This document shows, piece by piece, positions 16,193-24,728 of a stretch of 42,381 nucleotides of DNA. Positions within the stretch are counted from its first letter, which is position 1. Every line of letters begins with the position of its first letter. Made by a program: the position numbers and the translations under genes. Below the pieces are notes generated by a model. It was not told where the DNA came from. It did not search any database and was given only the letters and a program-made list of their open reading frames with translations. This stretch comes from an uncultured Porphyromonadaceae bacterium (lineage in GTDB: Bacteria > Bacteroidota > Bacteroidia > Bacteroidales > Muribaculaceae): contig UQGP01000020.1 in NCBI GenBank assembly GCA_900540625.1, positions 1-42,381 of the forward strand, in the 5' to 3' direction.

Positions 16193-17242
16193 TCAATCAA
16201 TAGGTTCTAAATTCAGTATGGAAAGGGCCGTAGAAATGCCATCTAAAAGAGAAGAAGACATTTTACCCCAAATATTAATCTGACCTTCTTGAGGTTTTTC
16301 TCCGAAACGGAGTCCATCATTATCTAATAGTTCACAACAAAATTTAACAAATTCTTTCTGCCTACAAACTGGAGATGTGGATAAACGTATTTCATTTGCA
16401 TTTACAGTTCGTCCACCGTAGAATAAATTATCTAACAGTATAAGTAAATCCTGGTCACATTCTTTGAGAAATTTATACTTAGGGGATGGTTCATAACTTT
16501 TTAAATTGCTGAAAAAGTCATGAACATTGAATGTTTTTATGGATTCTTCTTTTGATTCATCTTTTAATATTGACAAAAAAATATCTATCTGAGGACGATA
16601 TTTTTCAATCATATCAAGATAGGTGTTTAATTCTTCCAATGATGCTGTTTCTAACATCTGGTTTGATAAATCATAATCAAGCTGTCTCAAAGAAGAACAC
16701 AATTCATTCATTCGCTCGCCAAAATTGATAAAGTCGAAACGATACTCATGATCTTTGTTTGCTTTTAAATCTTTTTCAATAGGATAGCGCATTACCATTG
16801 AATTCGGATCAAAGCCATTTATTGACTTTATATAATGCTCCACTGCATCAAGGTTTATGGAGCTTCCTACGTGTTTTTTCCCTTTATTCAGATATGGGCG
16901 TAAATTGGACCAAAGATTTTGCAAATCATGTCCTAACTCCAGAAAATCACGCCTGGCCTGTTCCGTTTGTTCTCCATATTTAAAAAACAAAAGTTTTAGG
17001 TATGTCTCTATTGAATGTCTATAATTGAAAAATAGAGGATATACCAAAGAATCGACTATAGCAAAATTATTGCTTCCTTTTCCCATTCTCTCAAGCAACA
17101 TTTTTGCACTTTCCCAATATCCATCTGAGATGGTTAAAAAAGAGAACGCTCCGGCTCCTTCCCAGCCAAAATGTGAAAAAGGATCTCTTGCTATTAATTC
17201 TTCTTTGGTAAGTTCACGTATAATTACATCTGTTGTATTCAT
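16193..17242 (-). CDS. Unknown protein with HEPN-like helices
   Basis: A 349-residue, mainly helical, soluble protein. Residues about 60-115 show a pattern seen in HEPN-type domains: a buried helix ending in an amphipathic segment (YRHSIETYLKLLFFKYG) and then a GHDLQNLW motif. The typical RNase motif R-x4-6-H is not clearly present. The C-terminal half is rich in charged helices, with no membrane segment or signal. It sits alone between the conjugative-transposon fragment and an IS30 remnant and is AT-rich, so it is probably cargo of a mobile element. A defence or toxin role is inference from context; no family is firmly recognised. Confidence 0.7.
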   Translation of the reverse strand: MNTTDVIIRELTKEELIARDPFSHFGWEGAGAFSFLTISDGYWESAKMLLERMGKGSNNFAIVDSLVYPLFFNYRHSIETYLKLLFFKYGEQTEQARRDFLELGHDLQNLWSNLRPYLNKGKKHVGSSINLDAVEHYIKSINGFDPNSMVMRYPIEKDLKANKDHEYRFDFINFGERMNELCSSLRQLDYDLSNQMLETASLEELNTYLDMIEKYRPQIDIFLSILKDESKEESIKTFNVHDFFSNLKSYEPSPKYKFLKECDQDLLILLDNLFYGGRTVNANEIRLSTSPVCRQKEFVKFCCELLDNDGLRFGEKPQEGQINIWGKMSSSLLDGISTALSILNLEPID

Positions 17243-17343
17243 ATTTTAGTATTCGTTATTATTAATCTCATGCGGGTTAAAGTAAACACAAAATTACTCA
17301 TTATTTGTGACTTAATCATAATAGCAATCGTATTTTATCAGGG

Positions 17344-17533
17344 TGTAGAGTCAAGTGGCAAGTGCAAAATTAATGAATCATTTTGTAGAACTCAATTTTT
17401 GGAGTAGAAAAGCCTAATTTTTTCTTAGGTCTATCGTTTATCAGATACTGGACCTTGTTCAACTCTTGCTGTGATATCTTTCTGAAATTAGTGCCCTTAG
17501 GGAAAAACTCACGGAAGATTTTATTGGCGTTTT
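17344..17533 (-). mobile_element. IS30-family transposase remnant (C-terminus and terminal repeat)
   Basis: Reading leftward, about 54 C-terminal transposase residues are preserved (FREFFPKGTNFRKISQQEL, then NDRPKKKLGFSTP, then the stop at 17370-17372). The terminal repeat follows at 17344-17364, identical to that at 35-55. Homology breaks off at about 17533, where an RHS fragment joins. The catalytic DDE residues lie in the missing part, so this copy is dead. Confidence 0.88.
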
Positions 17534-17988
17534 AGCTTGAATCGCATTCAAAGTGGTCGTTACGCAGTTGTTGTTCACAACATTATATTCATCTATTACA
17601 ATCCCTTCACCGATATTTTTTTACGTCACGTTTGTTTGACGGATCAGCGGATTTTTCTTGTAGAATATTGTCAAAATAAGCGTTTATCTCAGCGTCCTTA
17701 TCTTGCTCGAAAGCAAATGCATTCAGACCAAAATCGGTTGTCTTCATCGTTGATGAATCTTTGTGCATCATTGCCTTTCAGTTTTATAAGAATGCCTTCG
17801 CCGGCCGTAGAACCTAACGAAGAGATATTTTTCCAAGTATCGCCATATCTGCCATATGTGTACACCGTTAAGGATGCTCCTTCACCTGTTGACGGAAAAA
17901 CGTGTCCCCAACTATTCGTTTCAATGTACACTATCGGACGTTCTCCTGTTGGGTCGGTGAAGCGGAGGGGGTTGGCGGTTGATGGTGC
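17534..17988 (-). pseudogene. RHS-protein C-terminal toxin tip, frameshifted and truncated
   Basis: Reading leftward, the sequence begins with the end of an RHS core (ANPLRFTDPTGERP). A C-terminal domain follows with a histidine motif (SWGHVFPSTGEGASLTVYTY) and then GEGILIKLKGNDAQRF. After a one-base shift near 17724 the frame continues as NAFAFEQDKDAEINAYFDNI, and after a second shift at an A7 tract (17626-17632) as EYNVVNNNCVTTTLNAIQ. The His-then-NNC order is that of permuted NlpC/P60 (LRAT-like) papain-fold domains, which occur as polymorphic-toxin tips. The rest of the RHS protein is missing and the left end runs into the IS30 remnant. No immunity gene is visible. The domain call is inference from motif order. 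Confidence 0.65.
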
Positions 17989-17990
17989 TT

Positions 17991-18018
17991 GTCGGTCGAG
18001 TATGGTCGGTCGAGTATG
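17991..18018. repeat. Perfect 14-bp tandem duplication beside the ligA stop
   Basis: GTCGGTCGAGTATG occurs twice head to tail, ending 1 bp before the ligA stop codon (18020). It marks the junction between core DNA and the RHS fragment and may be a slippage or repair scar. Confidence 0.85.
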
Positions 18019-18019
18019 G

Positions 18020-20041
18020 TCAGTCGGTGGGGGAGATCATGGCGAGGAAGGCGTTCTCGTCGATGATGGGGATACCGAGGGTGCGAGCCTTTTCGAGTTT
18101 GGCCGGGCCCATATTCTCGCCGGCGAGGATGTAATCGGTTTTGCGCGAGATTGAGCCGACATTTTTGCCGCCGTGCTGCTCGATCATCTGCTTGTACTCG
18201 TCGCGGCTGTGTAGGGCGAAGACGCCGCTGATGACTATCGACTTGCCGGCCAGGGCGTTGCTGACGGGTGCGGTGTCTGTGTCAATGGCCATCTGCACGC
18301 CGGCTTGACGCAGTCGTTCGACCATTTCGCGGTTGGTGTCCTGCGCGAAATATTCGATGATGCTTCGGGCTATGATTTCGCCCACGTCCTCGATGGCTTG
18401 CAGTTCGGGCAGGGTCATGGACATCAGGCGGTCGATGCTTCCGGCGGTACGGGCTACTTTCTTGGCTGTGGTTTCGCCCACATTGGGTATGGACAGGGCA
18501 AATAGTACGCGTTCGAAAGGCACGGTGGTGCTGGCGCCTATGCCGTCGATGACGCGCTCGGCACTGCGTCGGCCAAATCCTTCGAGGTGCTCGAGGTCGC
18601 TCACTTGCAGAGCATATAGGTCGGCGGGCGTCTTTACCTTGCCTATATTGTACAACAGCTCGGCGGTCTCGGCACCTATGCCATCGATGTTCATGGCGTG
18701 GCGGCCTACAAAGTGCTCGATGCGTCCGACGATTTGCGGCGGGCAGGCCCATTTGTTGGGGCATACCCATGCGGCTTCGCCTTCGACGCGTACCAGCGGG
18801 GTGCCGCATTCGGGGCAATGGGTGACGAAGACCACGGGGGCGCTGTCGGCGGGACGCTGTGATATGTCTACGCCGGTAATTTTAGGTATGATTTCGCCGC
18901 CTTTTTCGACATATACCATGTCTCCGTTGTGTATATCGAGGCTGCGCATTACATCGGCGTTGTGCAGCGAGGCGCGCTTGACGATGGTGCCGGACAGCAG
19001 CACCGGGTCGAGGTTGGCCACCGGGGTGATGGTACCCATGCGCCCGACTTCGAAGGATACAAAGTTCATACGAGTGAGGGCGCGTTCGGCTTGGAATTTA
19101 TAGGCTATGGCCCAGCGCGGCGATTTGGCGGTAAAACCGAGGTTGAGCTGCTGTCGCAACGAATTGACTTTGAATACCAGGCCGTCCGTAGCTACGGGCA
19201 ACTGCTTGCGTGCGGTGTCCCAGTAGGTTATGTATCGGTCAATCTCGTCTATATTGTGCAGCAATGTCATAGCATTGCTTACCTTGAAGCCCCATTGACG
19301 CACGCGCTGCATATTGTCGTAGTGGTTGTCGCAGGGCAGGTCCTCGCCCAACAGGTAATAGAAATATGCATCGAGGCCGCGACGAGCCACTTCCGCGGGG
19401 TTGAGCAACTTCAGTGTTCCGGCGGCAGCGTTGCGCGGGTTTGCGAAGAGCGGATCTCCGGCGTCTTCGCGCTCGGCGTTGAGGCGGTCGAAGGCCGTCC
19501 ACGGCAGGACAATTTCGCCGCGCAGTTCGAACATTTCGGGCCAGTCCGAGCCTTGGAGCGTCAGCGGTATGCTGCGTATGGTCTTGACGTTTTCGGTGAC
19601 TATATCTCCGCGCACGCCATCGCCTCGAGTGACTGCACGCACCAGACGTCCGTGTTCGTATATCAACGATATGCCCGTACCGTCAAATTTCATTTCGCCC
19701 ACGATGGCGACATTGGATTCGGCGGCGAGGTCGCGCCGTACGCGTGCGCCCCAGGCATCGACTTCCTCCACCGAATAGGTGTTGGCCAGGGATAGCATGG
19801 GGTAGATGTGCTCAGCCTGTGCAAATCCGCGAGTAAGGTCGCTGCCGACGCGGTGCGTGGGCGACAGCGGGTCGTCATACTCCGGATGCTGCTTCTCGAG
19901 GTCCTCGAGGCGGTGCATCATCTCGTCGAATTCGCGATCCGAAATTGTTGGGGCGTTGAGTACGTAGTAGTTGTGGTTGTGCTCGTTGAGTTCGAGGCGC
20001 AGGCGCTCTATTTCGGCGCGTATGCTGTCTGTATTGTCCAT
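18020..20041 (-). CDS. ligA: NAD-dependent DNA ligase
   Basis: A 673-residue protein of normal LigA length that seals nicks in replication and repair using NAD. In order: the Ia domain (NEHNHNYYVLNAPTISDREF), the adenylation domain with catalytic Lys118 in MKFDG, the OB fold, the four-cysteine zinc finger (CPECG...CPNKWAC), helix-hairpin-helix repeats (MNIDGIGAETAELL, LEGFGRRSAERV, IPNVGETTAKKVA), and a BRCT domain from about residue 595 (KSIVISGVFALHSRDEY) to the end. It is a single gene with its own promoter box at 20069-20076. Confidence 0.98.
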   Translation of the reverse strand: MDNTDSIRAEIERLRLELNEHNHNYYVLNAPTISDREFDEMMHRLEDLEKQHPEYDDPLSPTHRVGSDLTRGFAQAEHIYPMLSLANTYSVEEVDAWGARVRRDLAAESNVAIVGEMKFDGTGISLIYEHGRLVRAVTRGDGVRGDIVTENVKTIRSIPLTLQGSDWPEMFELRGEIVLPWTAFDRLNAEREDAGDPLFANPRNAAAGTLKLLNPAEVARRGLDAYFYYLLGEDLPCDNHYDNMQRVRQWGFKVSNAMTLLHNIDEIDRYITYWDTARKQLPVATDGLVFKVNSLRQQLNLGFTAKSPRWAIAYKFQAERALTRMNFVSFEVGRMGTITPVANLDPVLLSGTIVKRASLHNADVMRSLDIHNGDMVYVEKGGEIIPKITGVDISQRPADSAPVVFVTHCPECGTPLVRVEGEAAWVCPNKWACPPQIVGRIEHFVGRHAMNIDGIGAETAELLYNIGKVKTPADLYALQVSDLEHLEGFGRRSAERVIDGIGASTTVPFERVLFALSIPNVGETTAKKVARTAGSIDRLMSMTLPELQAIEDVGEIIARSIIEYFAQDTNREMVERLRQAGVQMAIDTDTAPVSNALAGKSIVISGVFALHSRDEYKQMIEQHGGKNVGSISRKTDYILAGENMGPAKLEKARTLGIPIIDENAFLAMISPTD

Positions 20042-20218
20042 CGTGACAGGTTATGTGCTGTTGATGTGCAAATTTAGCGATTTTTTCTGTAAAACCGCGC
20101 ACCTCCCGTCAGAAGAGCCCCGACAAAAGCCGTGAGATATACGTCAAATGCGAATAAAGTGTTAAATTTGCAGCCCCGAAAGCAAGAAAATATATCATAC
20201 ATCCCAAAACTATTCCAA
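20042..20218. promoter_or_regulatory. Divergent promoter region between ligA and the small membrane gene
   Basis: Two TAAATTTG boxes face opposite ways: one on the minus strand at 20076 down to 20069 for ligA (28 bp upstream of its ATG), one on the plus strand at 20163-20170 for the gene at 20219. Neither has a clear TTTG box at the right distance. Confidence 0.5.
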
Positions 20219-20628
20219 ATGAAAGTATTAATCAAAGTCGGAGTTGCACTCAATCTCCTTATCGGACTCGGCCACCTATTGTGTATGGCCGCACTGGACA
20301 AAATTTTTGCGATCTATGGCATCGGTGACGTCATGGATCGGATAGCACAGTACGGGGCATACTTGCCTTATGTCATCACCGTCATCATTGCCTTGGCATT
20401 TTTGCGGTTGCACTTTACGGGCTGTCCGCGCTCAAAGCCATTCCGCGTCTGCCGCTGCAGACCACGGCCATGACGACAATTGTCGTGGTCTTCTCGGGGC
20501 GTGTAATTTGGGGGCTTACAATGCTTATTCCGCATTTTACGTGGCTCGAATTATCGTCGACGGGCGTCGCACTGTTGCTTGCCGTGTGCTACCTTCCGTA
20601 TCTGTGCAGTCGTGATATACGCGGCTGA
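20219..20628 (+). pseudogene. Small four-helix membrane protein, frameshifted
   Basis: The frame starts at the ATG at 20219 (MKVLIKVGVALNLLIGLGHL) and encodes two membrane helices, then leaves its natural course at a run of five T around 20400. In the next frame the protein continues (FAVALYGLSALKAIPRL, TTIVVVFSGRVIWGLTML, VALLLAVCYLPYLCSRDIRG) to a stop at 20626-20628. One extra T would restore a protein of about 136 residues with four membrane segments. It may be a true inactivating deletion, phase-variable slippage, or a sequencing error. The family is not recognised. Confidence 0.72.
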
Positions 20629-20744
20629 TATATAGCATATTGACGGGCGAGTGTCGGCTTCGTAAGTCCGATATTTGTCCGTCGTTGTCTACGCCGACAG
20701 TGCGGATTGTGCGTTGGCACGATGCGGATTAGGAAAATTATGAT

Positions 20745-20752
20745 TAACTTTG
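20745..20752 (+). promoter_or_regulatory. Promoter -7 box of the 20774 gene
   Basis: TAACTTTG matches the TAnnTTTG consensus 21 bp upstream of the ATG at 20774. The -33 box is not clear. Confidence 0.5.
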
Positions 20753-20773
20753 CGGTAAAACATCCGCACTGAT

Positions 20774-21151
20774 ATGAACGAAGACGACATAAAGGCTCTG
20801 GCCTCGGATCACGACGGCCTTGCCAATTACGAATATCTGGCCAATAACATCGGGCGCTGCGACGAAGACATCCCGGCCATTATCGACAATATGCAGCGCG
20901 TCGACCTCACCGGCCAATATATGGCCAGCGCGGCACGATTTCTGCACGCTATAGATGCAGATCATTACGCCGATGCGGTACATCGCCTGGTGGCGCTGAC
21001 CATAGACCGCGACCGTGAGCGTCGCTACTTGGGTGACTTGCTGACGTGTATCTACGGCGAAGACTACGCCGATAGGGCACAGCAGCTTATAGCCACGGAC
21101 AATAACTTCCGCCGCATATACAAGCGTCTGTTCCCGGACAGCCCTATGTAA
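20774..21151 (+). CDS. Conserved-looking helical protein of unknown function
   Basis: A 125-residue soluble, acidic and probably all-helical protein with no signal or membrane segment and no recognised motif. Pairs of helices (AIIDNMQRVDLTGQYMASAA, HYADAVHRLVALTIDRDRE) suggest a compact bundle. A promoter box lies just upstream. It is followed after 47 bp by the cyclophilin gene on the same strand and may be co-transcribed with it. Confidence 0.75.
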   Translation: MNEDDIKALASDHDGLANYEYLANNIGRCDEDIPAIIDNMQRVDLTGQYMASAARFLHAIDADHYADAVHRLVALTIDRDRERRYLGDLLTCIYGEDYADRAQQLIATDNNFRRIYKRLFPDSPM

Positions 21152-21198
21152 TGCGCCGGTACAAACCCAAAGACAATATATAATAACACATAACACCA

Positions 21199-22071
21199 AT
21201 GATCAAGCAAATATTGGGTGTCATGGCCATAGCAACGGCACTGACGGCATGCGCCGGCAAGAGTGCCGACGGCGCAAATGCCGAGGCCACTGACTCCGTC
21301 AAAGCACAGACCACAATGACAAATCCCGACACAACCGTACTTATCAAGACCACCGAGGGCGATATCACCGTCCGCGTCTATGGCGATACGCCCAAACACC
21401 AGGCCAACTTCCTGAAGCTGGTGCGCGAAGGCTATTACAACAATACGCTCTTCCACCGCGTCATCAACGAATTTATGGTCCAAGCCGGTGACCCCGACAG
21501 CCGCGAAGCCAAGCCCGGGCAGCAGCTCGGCGCCGGCGGCCCCGAGTACACCATCGAAGCCGAAATCGTCTATCCCAAGCACTTCCACAAGCGCGGCGCA
21601 CTGGCCGCCGCTCGTCAGGGCGACCAGGTCAACCCCGAAAAGCGTTCCTCCGGCTCGCAATTCTATATCGTCACCGGTAAGAAAGTTTCGGAGACCGAAC
21701 TCACGGCCATGGCCCGTCAAGGAGCAATGCAAGACGAATTCAACCGTCTGGCCCGGGCACGTATGCAGCAGATACGCGCTATGCAGCAAGCCGGCGATCA
21801 GCAGGGCCTGATGGCGTTGCAGGACGAGCTTATTAAGCAAGTCAATGCAAAATTTGCCAATGACAGCACCGCCGGACTGTCCAAGGAAATCATAGACACG
21901 TATGCCAAGGTCGGCGGAACACCGTTCCTGGATCGCAACTACACCGTCTTCGGCGAAGTGGTTAGCGGCATGGACGTTGTCGAGAAAATCGAGAAGGCAC
22001 AGACCGACGCCGGCGACCGCCCCGTTAAGGACATCCGCATAATATCGATGTCCATCATCGAAAAGAAATGA
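21199..22071 (+). CDS. Cyclophilin-type peptidyl-prolyl isomerase, lipoprotein
   Basis: A 290-residue protein with a lipoprotein signal (LGVMAIATALTAC, cysteine then A-G), so it should be membrane-anchored outside the cytoplasm, where it helps proline isomerisation during protein folding. The cyclophilin fold begins at about residue 47 (TVLIKTTEGDITVRVYGDTP) and contains the active-site segments LFHRVINEFMVQAGDP and RSSGSQFYIVTG. An insertion of about 70 charged helical residues (METELTAMARQG-like to KEIIDTYAKVGG) separates these from the final VFGEVVSGMDVVEKIEKAQ; I believe such inserts occur in Bacteroidales homologues. It overlaps the next gene by 4 bp (ATGA), indicating coupled translation. 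Confidence 0.92.
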   Translation: MIKQILGVMAIATALTACAGKSADGANAEATDSVKAQTTMTNPDTTVLIKTTEGDITVRVYGDTPKHQANFLKLVREGYYNNTLFHRVINEFMVQAGDPDSREAKPGQQLGAGGPEYTIEAEIVYPKHFHKRGALAAARQGDQVNPEKRSSGSQFYIVTGKKVSETELTAMARQGAMQDEFNRLARARMQQIRAMQQAGDQQGLMALQDELIKQVNAKFANDSTAGLSKEIIDTYAKVGGTPFLDRNYTVFGEVVSGMDVVEKIEKAQTDAGDRPVKDIRIISMSIIEKK

Positions 22072-23402
22072 CGCCGGGTAGCGACCGAAAAATCGGTGCG
22101 CCCGACACGCAATATGACACCGCCGCGGACTTTACGATAAGCGAAGACGCGGCGGTGCATACCCTTGCCAACGGGTTGCGCGTGGTGCATAGCCGCGACG
22201 AGGCCACCGCTATGGTGTGCCTCGACGTGCTTTACGGCGTTGGCGGACGTGACGAAGATCCGACGCAGACCGGCATTGCACACTTGTTTGAGCATCTGAT
22301 GTTCGGCCCGTCGGCGCATGTCTCCGATTATGACGGCACCCTCACTGCCGCCGGAGGACGCTCCAATGCCTGGACTTCCAACGACTTCACCAATTTCTAC
22401 TCCATGGCGCCGGCGCACAATGCCGAGACGCTGTTCTACCTCGAGAGCGACCGTATGCTCTCGCCGGCCTTTGACAGCGAGAGCCTTAGGGTACAGCGCA
22501 GTGTCGTCATTGAGGAATTCAAGCAGCAATGTCTCAACCGCCCCTACGGCATCACCGGGCATGCGCTGTCTGAGATGATGTACCCGGCGACGCACACCTA
22601 CTCGTGGCCCGTAATCGGCAAAGAACCGGCGCACATAGCCGCCATCACCGGCGAGGATACCCGCCGATGGTTCGAGCGCCACTACACCCCCGGGAATGCC
22701 GTGGTCGCCGTCACCGGAAATATCGGCCGCGACGAGGCTTTTGCATTGGCCGACAAATGGTTCGGCGATATACCGCGCCGTGATGCCGTAGCGACACCAC
22801 CGATGGACGTGCCTGCACTGACGACATCGCCTTGGCAGCGATACGATGACGCTTCCGTACCGGCTACTGCCATCACTATGGCGTGGCTTACAGACCCTTA
22901 TGGCACCACCGACTACACGGCTGCGGACGCCGTTACCGATGCCTTGGCTGCCGGAGCCGCCTCGCGCCTCTACCGTCGCCTGATTATAGACGGTGACGGA
23001 ACTTTCAGCGGCGTGGATGCCAGTATCACCGGAAGCGAAGGACCCGGACTGTTGACCGTCTCGGCGCGTCTGACCGCCCCGGGATATGCCGACGATGCCA
23101 CCTGCCGTCATGCCGCCGAGATGCTTCTCGACGAGTGCAATCGACTATGCGGCTCGGATGCCGTGAGTGTGGCCGAATTAGAACGCCTCCAAAATCGCCA
23201 GCGTGCGGCATTCCGCCTTGACAGTCTCGATTATGTAGGACGTGCTGCGTCGCTCGCTCTGGCTGTGTATCATCGCGAAGCCCCGGATGCGCAGTTGCGC
23301 CGCTATTGTGCGCTGACTACCGCCGATATGCGCCGCGTCGCGCAACATTTCTTCCGCGACAGCCTGCACGGTACCCTCATCGTGGGACCGCCCAAGCCGT
23401 AG
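22068..23402 (+). CDS. M16-family zinc peptidase
   Basis: A 444-residue single-unit M16 peptidase. The inverted zinc motif HxxEH is present as H72-L-F-E75-H76, with the third ligand glutamate around residue 150 (SVVIEEFKQQ). The C-terminal half contains the R/Y-type substrate-binding region (AAGAASRLYRRLIIDG). No signal peptide is evident, so it is probably cytoplasmic or exported by another route. Family members degrade small peptides or process precursors; the substrate is unknown. Its ATG overlaps the cyclophilin stop codon, and hflX follows after 38 bp. Confidence 0.92.
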   Translation: MTPGSDRKIGAPDTQYDTAADFTISEDAAVHTLANGLRVVHSRDEATAMVCLDVLYGVGGRDEDPTQTGIAHLFEHLMFGPSAHVSDYDGTLTAAGGRSNAWTSNDFTNFYSMAPAHNAETLFYLESDRMLSPAFDSESLRVQRSVVIEEFKQQCLNRPYGITGHALSEMMYPATHTYSWPVIGKEPAHIAAITGEDTRRWFERHYTPGNAVVAVTGNIGRDEAFALADKWFGDIPRRDAVATPPMDVPALTTSPWQRYDDASVPATAITMAWLTDPYGTTDYTAADAVTDALAAGAASRLYRRLIIDGDGTFSGVDASITGSEGPGLLTVSARLTAPGYADDATCRHAAEMLLDECNRLCGSDAVSVAELERLQNRQRAAFRLDSLDYVGRAASLALAVYHREAPDAQLRRYCALTTADMRRVAQHFFRDSLHGTLIVGPPKP

Positions 23403-23440
23403 CGCATCATATATCCCCTCCCTCACTTAAAATATTGTCA

Positions 23441-24685
23441 ATGAAAGAATTCGTTATATCTCAAGAAGCCAACGAACGAGCTGTACTCGTGGCACTCGCC
23501 ACACGCGAACAGCCCGAGGAAAAAGCTCGCGAATACCTCGACGAGTTGGCTTTTCTGGCCGATACGGCCGGGGCCGTAACCGTCAAGACTTTTATCCAGA
23601 AATGCGAGTATCCCAATCCACGCACATTTGTGGGTAAGGGCAAACTGGAAGAAATCAAACAGTTTGTCGAAGCCAACGACATAGGACTTGTGGTCTTTGA
23701 TGATGACTTGTCCACCAAGCAAGTGTCTAATATCGAGCGTGAGTTGCAGGTCAAAATCCTGGACCGTACATCGCTGATTTTGGACATCTTCGCTCGCCGT
23801 GCCCAGACGGCGCACGCCAAGACGCAAGTCGAGCTGGCTCAGTACCAGTATATGCTTCCGCGCCTGACGCGCCTGTGGACGCACCTCGAGCGCCAACGCG
23901 GCGGTATCGGTATGCGCGGCCCCGGTGAAACACAGATTGAGACCGACCGCCGTATCATCTTGGACAAAATAGCCCGTCTCAAGCAGGAGCTCGCGTCCAT
24001 AGACCGACAGAAGGCTTTGCAGCGCAAAAATCGCGGCAAACTGACGCGCGTCGCCCTGGTGGGGTACACCAATGTGGGCAAGTCCACGATTATGAACCTG
24101 TTGAGCAAGAGTGATGTCTTTGCCGAAAATAAACTTTTTGCGACTCTCGATACCACCGTGCGCAAAATCGCCATCGACAATCTGCCGATACTGCTTACGG
24201 ACACCGTGGGATTTATACGCAAATTGCCTACACACCTTGTCGAATCCTTTAAATCGACGCTTGACGAGGTGCGCGAAGCCGATGTCTTGGTACACGTTGT
24301 AGATATCTCGCACCCCAATTTCGAGGAACAAATACAGGTGGTCGAGCAGACCTTGCGCGAGGTTATAGGCAAGGATGCCGACACACCAGTGATATTGGTA
24401 TTCAACAAGATAGATGCCTTTACTTATCAGCCTAAAGACGAAGACGACCTCACCGAACGTACCACGCGTAATATGTCGCTGGACCAGTTGCGCACGTCTT
24501 GGATGGCCCGTATGGGCGATGACTGCGTCTTTATCTCGGCCAAGAAAAACCTCAATATACCCGAGCTGAAAGCTCGTATATACGACAAGGCCGCCGAGGT
24601 ACACCGTCGCCGCTTCCCCTACAACGATTTCCTCTATCAAAAATACGATGACTTAGCCGATAATCAGACGCCGGACGGCGAATGA
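23441..24685 (+). CDS. hflX: GTPase HflX
   Basis: A 414-residue ribosome-associated GTPase. The N-terminal HflX domain (NPRTFVGKGKLEEIKQFVE, ILDRTSLILDIFARRAQT) is followed by a coiled linker (RRIILDKIARLKQELASIDRQ) and a G domain with G1 (GYTNVGKST), G3 (DTVGF) and G4 (NKID). HflX rescues stalled ribosomes by splitting subunits, mainly under stress. The ATG at 23441 was chosen because the longer upstream frame overlaps the peptidase gene. Confidence 0.96.
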   Translation: MKEFVISQEANERAVLVALATREQPEEKAREYLDELAFLADTAGAVTVKTFIQKCEYPNPRTFVGKGKLEEIKQFVEANDIGLVVFDDDLSTKQVSNIERELQVKILDRTSLILDIFARRAQTAHAKTQVELAQYQYMLPRLTRLWTHLERQRGGIGMRGPGETQIETDRRIILDKIARLKQELASIDRQKALQRKNRGKLTRVALVGYTNVGKSTIMNLLSKSDVFAENKLFATLDTTVRKIAIDNLPILLTDTVGFIRKLPTHLVESFKSTLDEVREADVLVHVVDISHPNFEEQIQVVEQTLREVIGKDADTPVILVFNKIDAFTYQPKDEDDLTERTTRNMSLDQLRTSWMARMGDDCVFISAKKNLNIPELKARIYDKAAEVHRRRFPYNDFLYQKYDDLADNQTPDGE

Positions 24686-24728
24686 TGTCGCGTAAGTTGC
24701 AGTAATACAATATATTTCATATACTAAG

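Noticed and set aside
23306..23440. Extended N-terminus of HflX
   Set aside because: It overlaps the end of the peptidase gene in another frame and does not resemble HflX; the ATG at 23441 fits the family.
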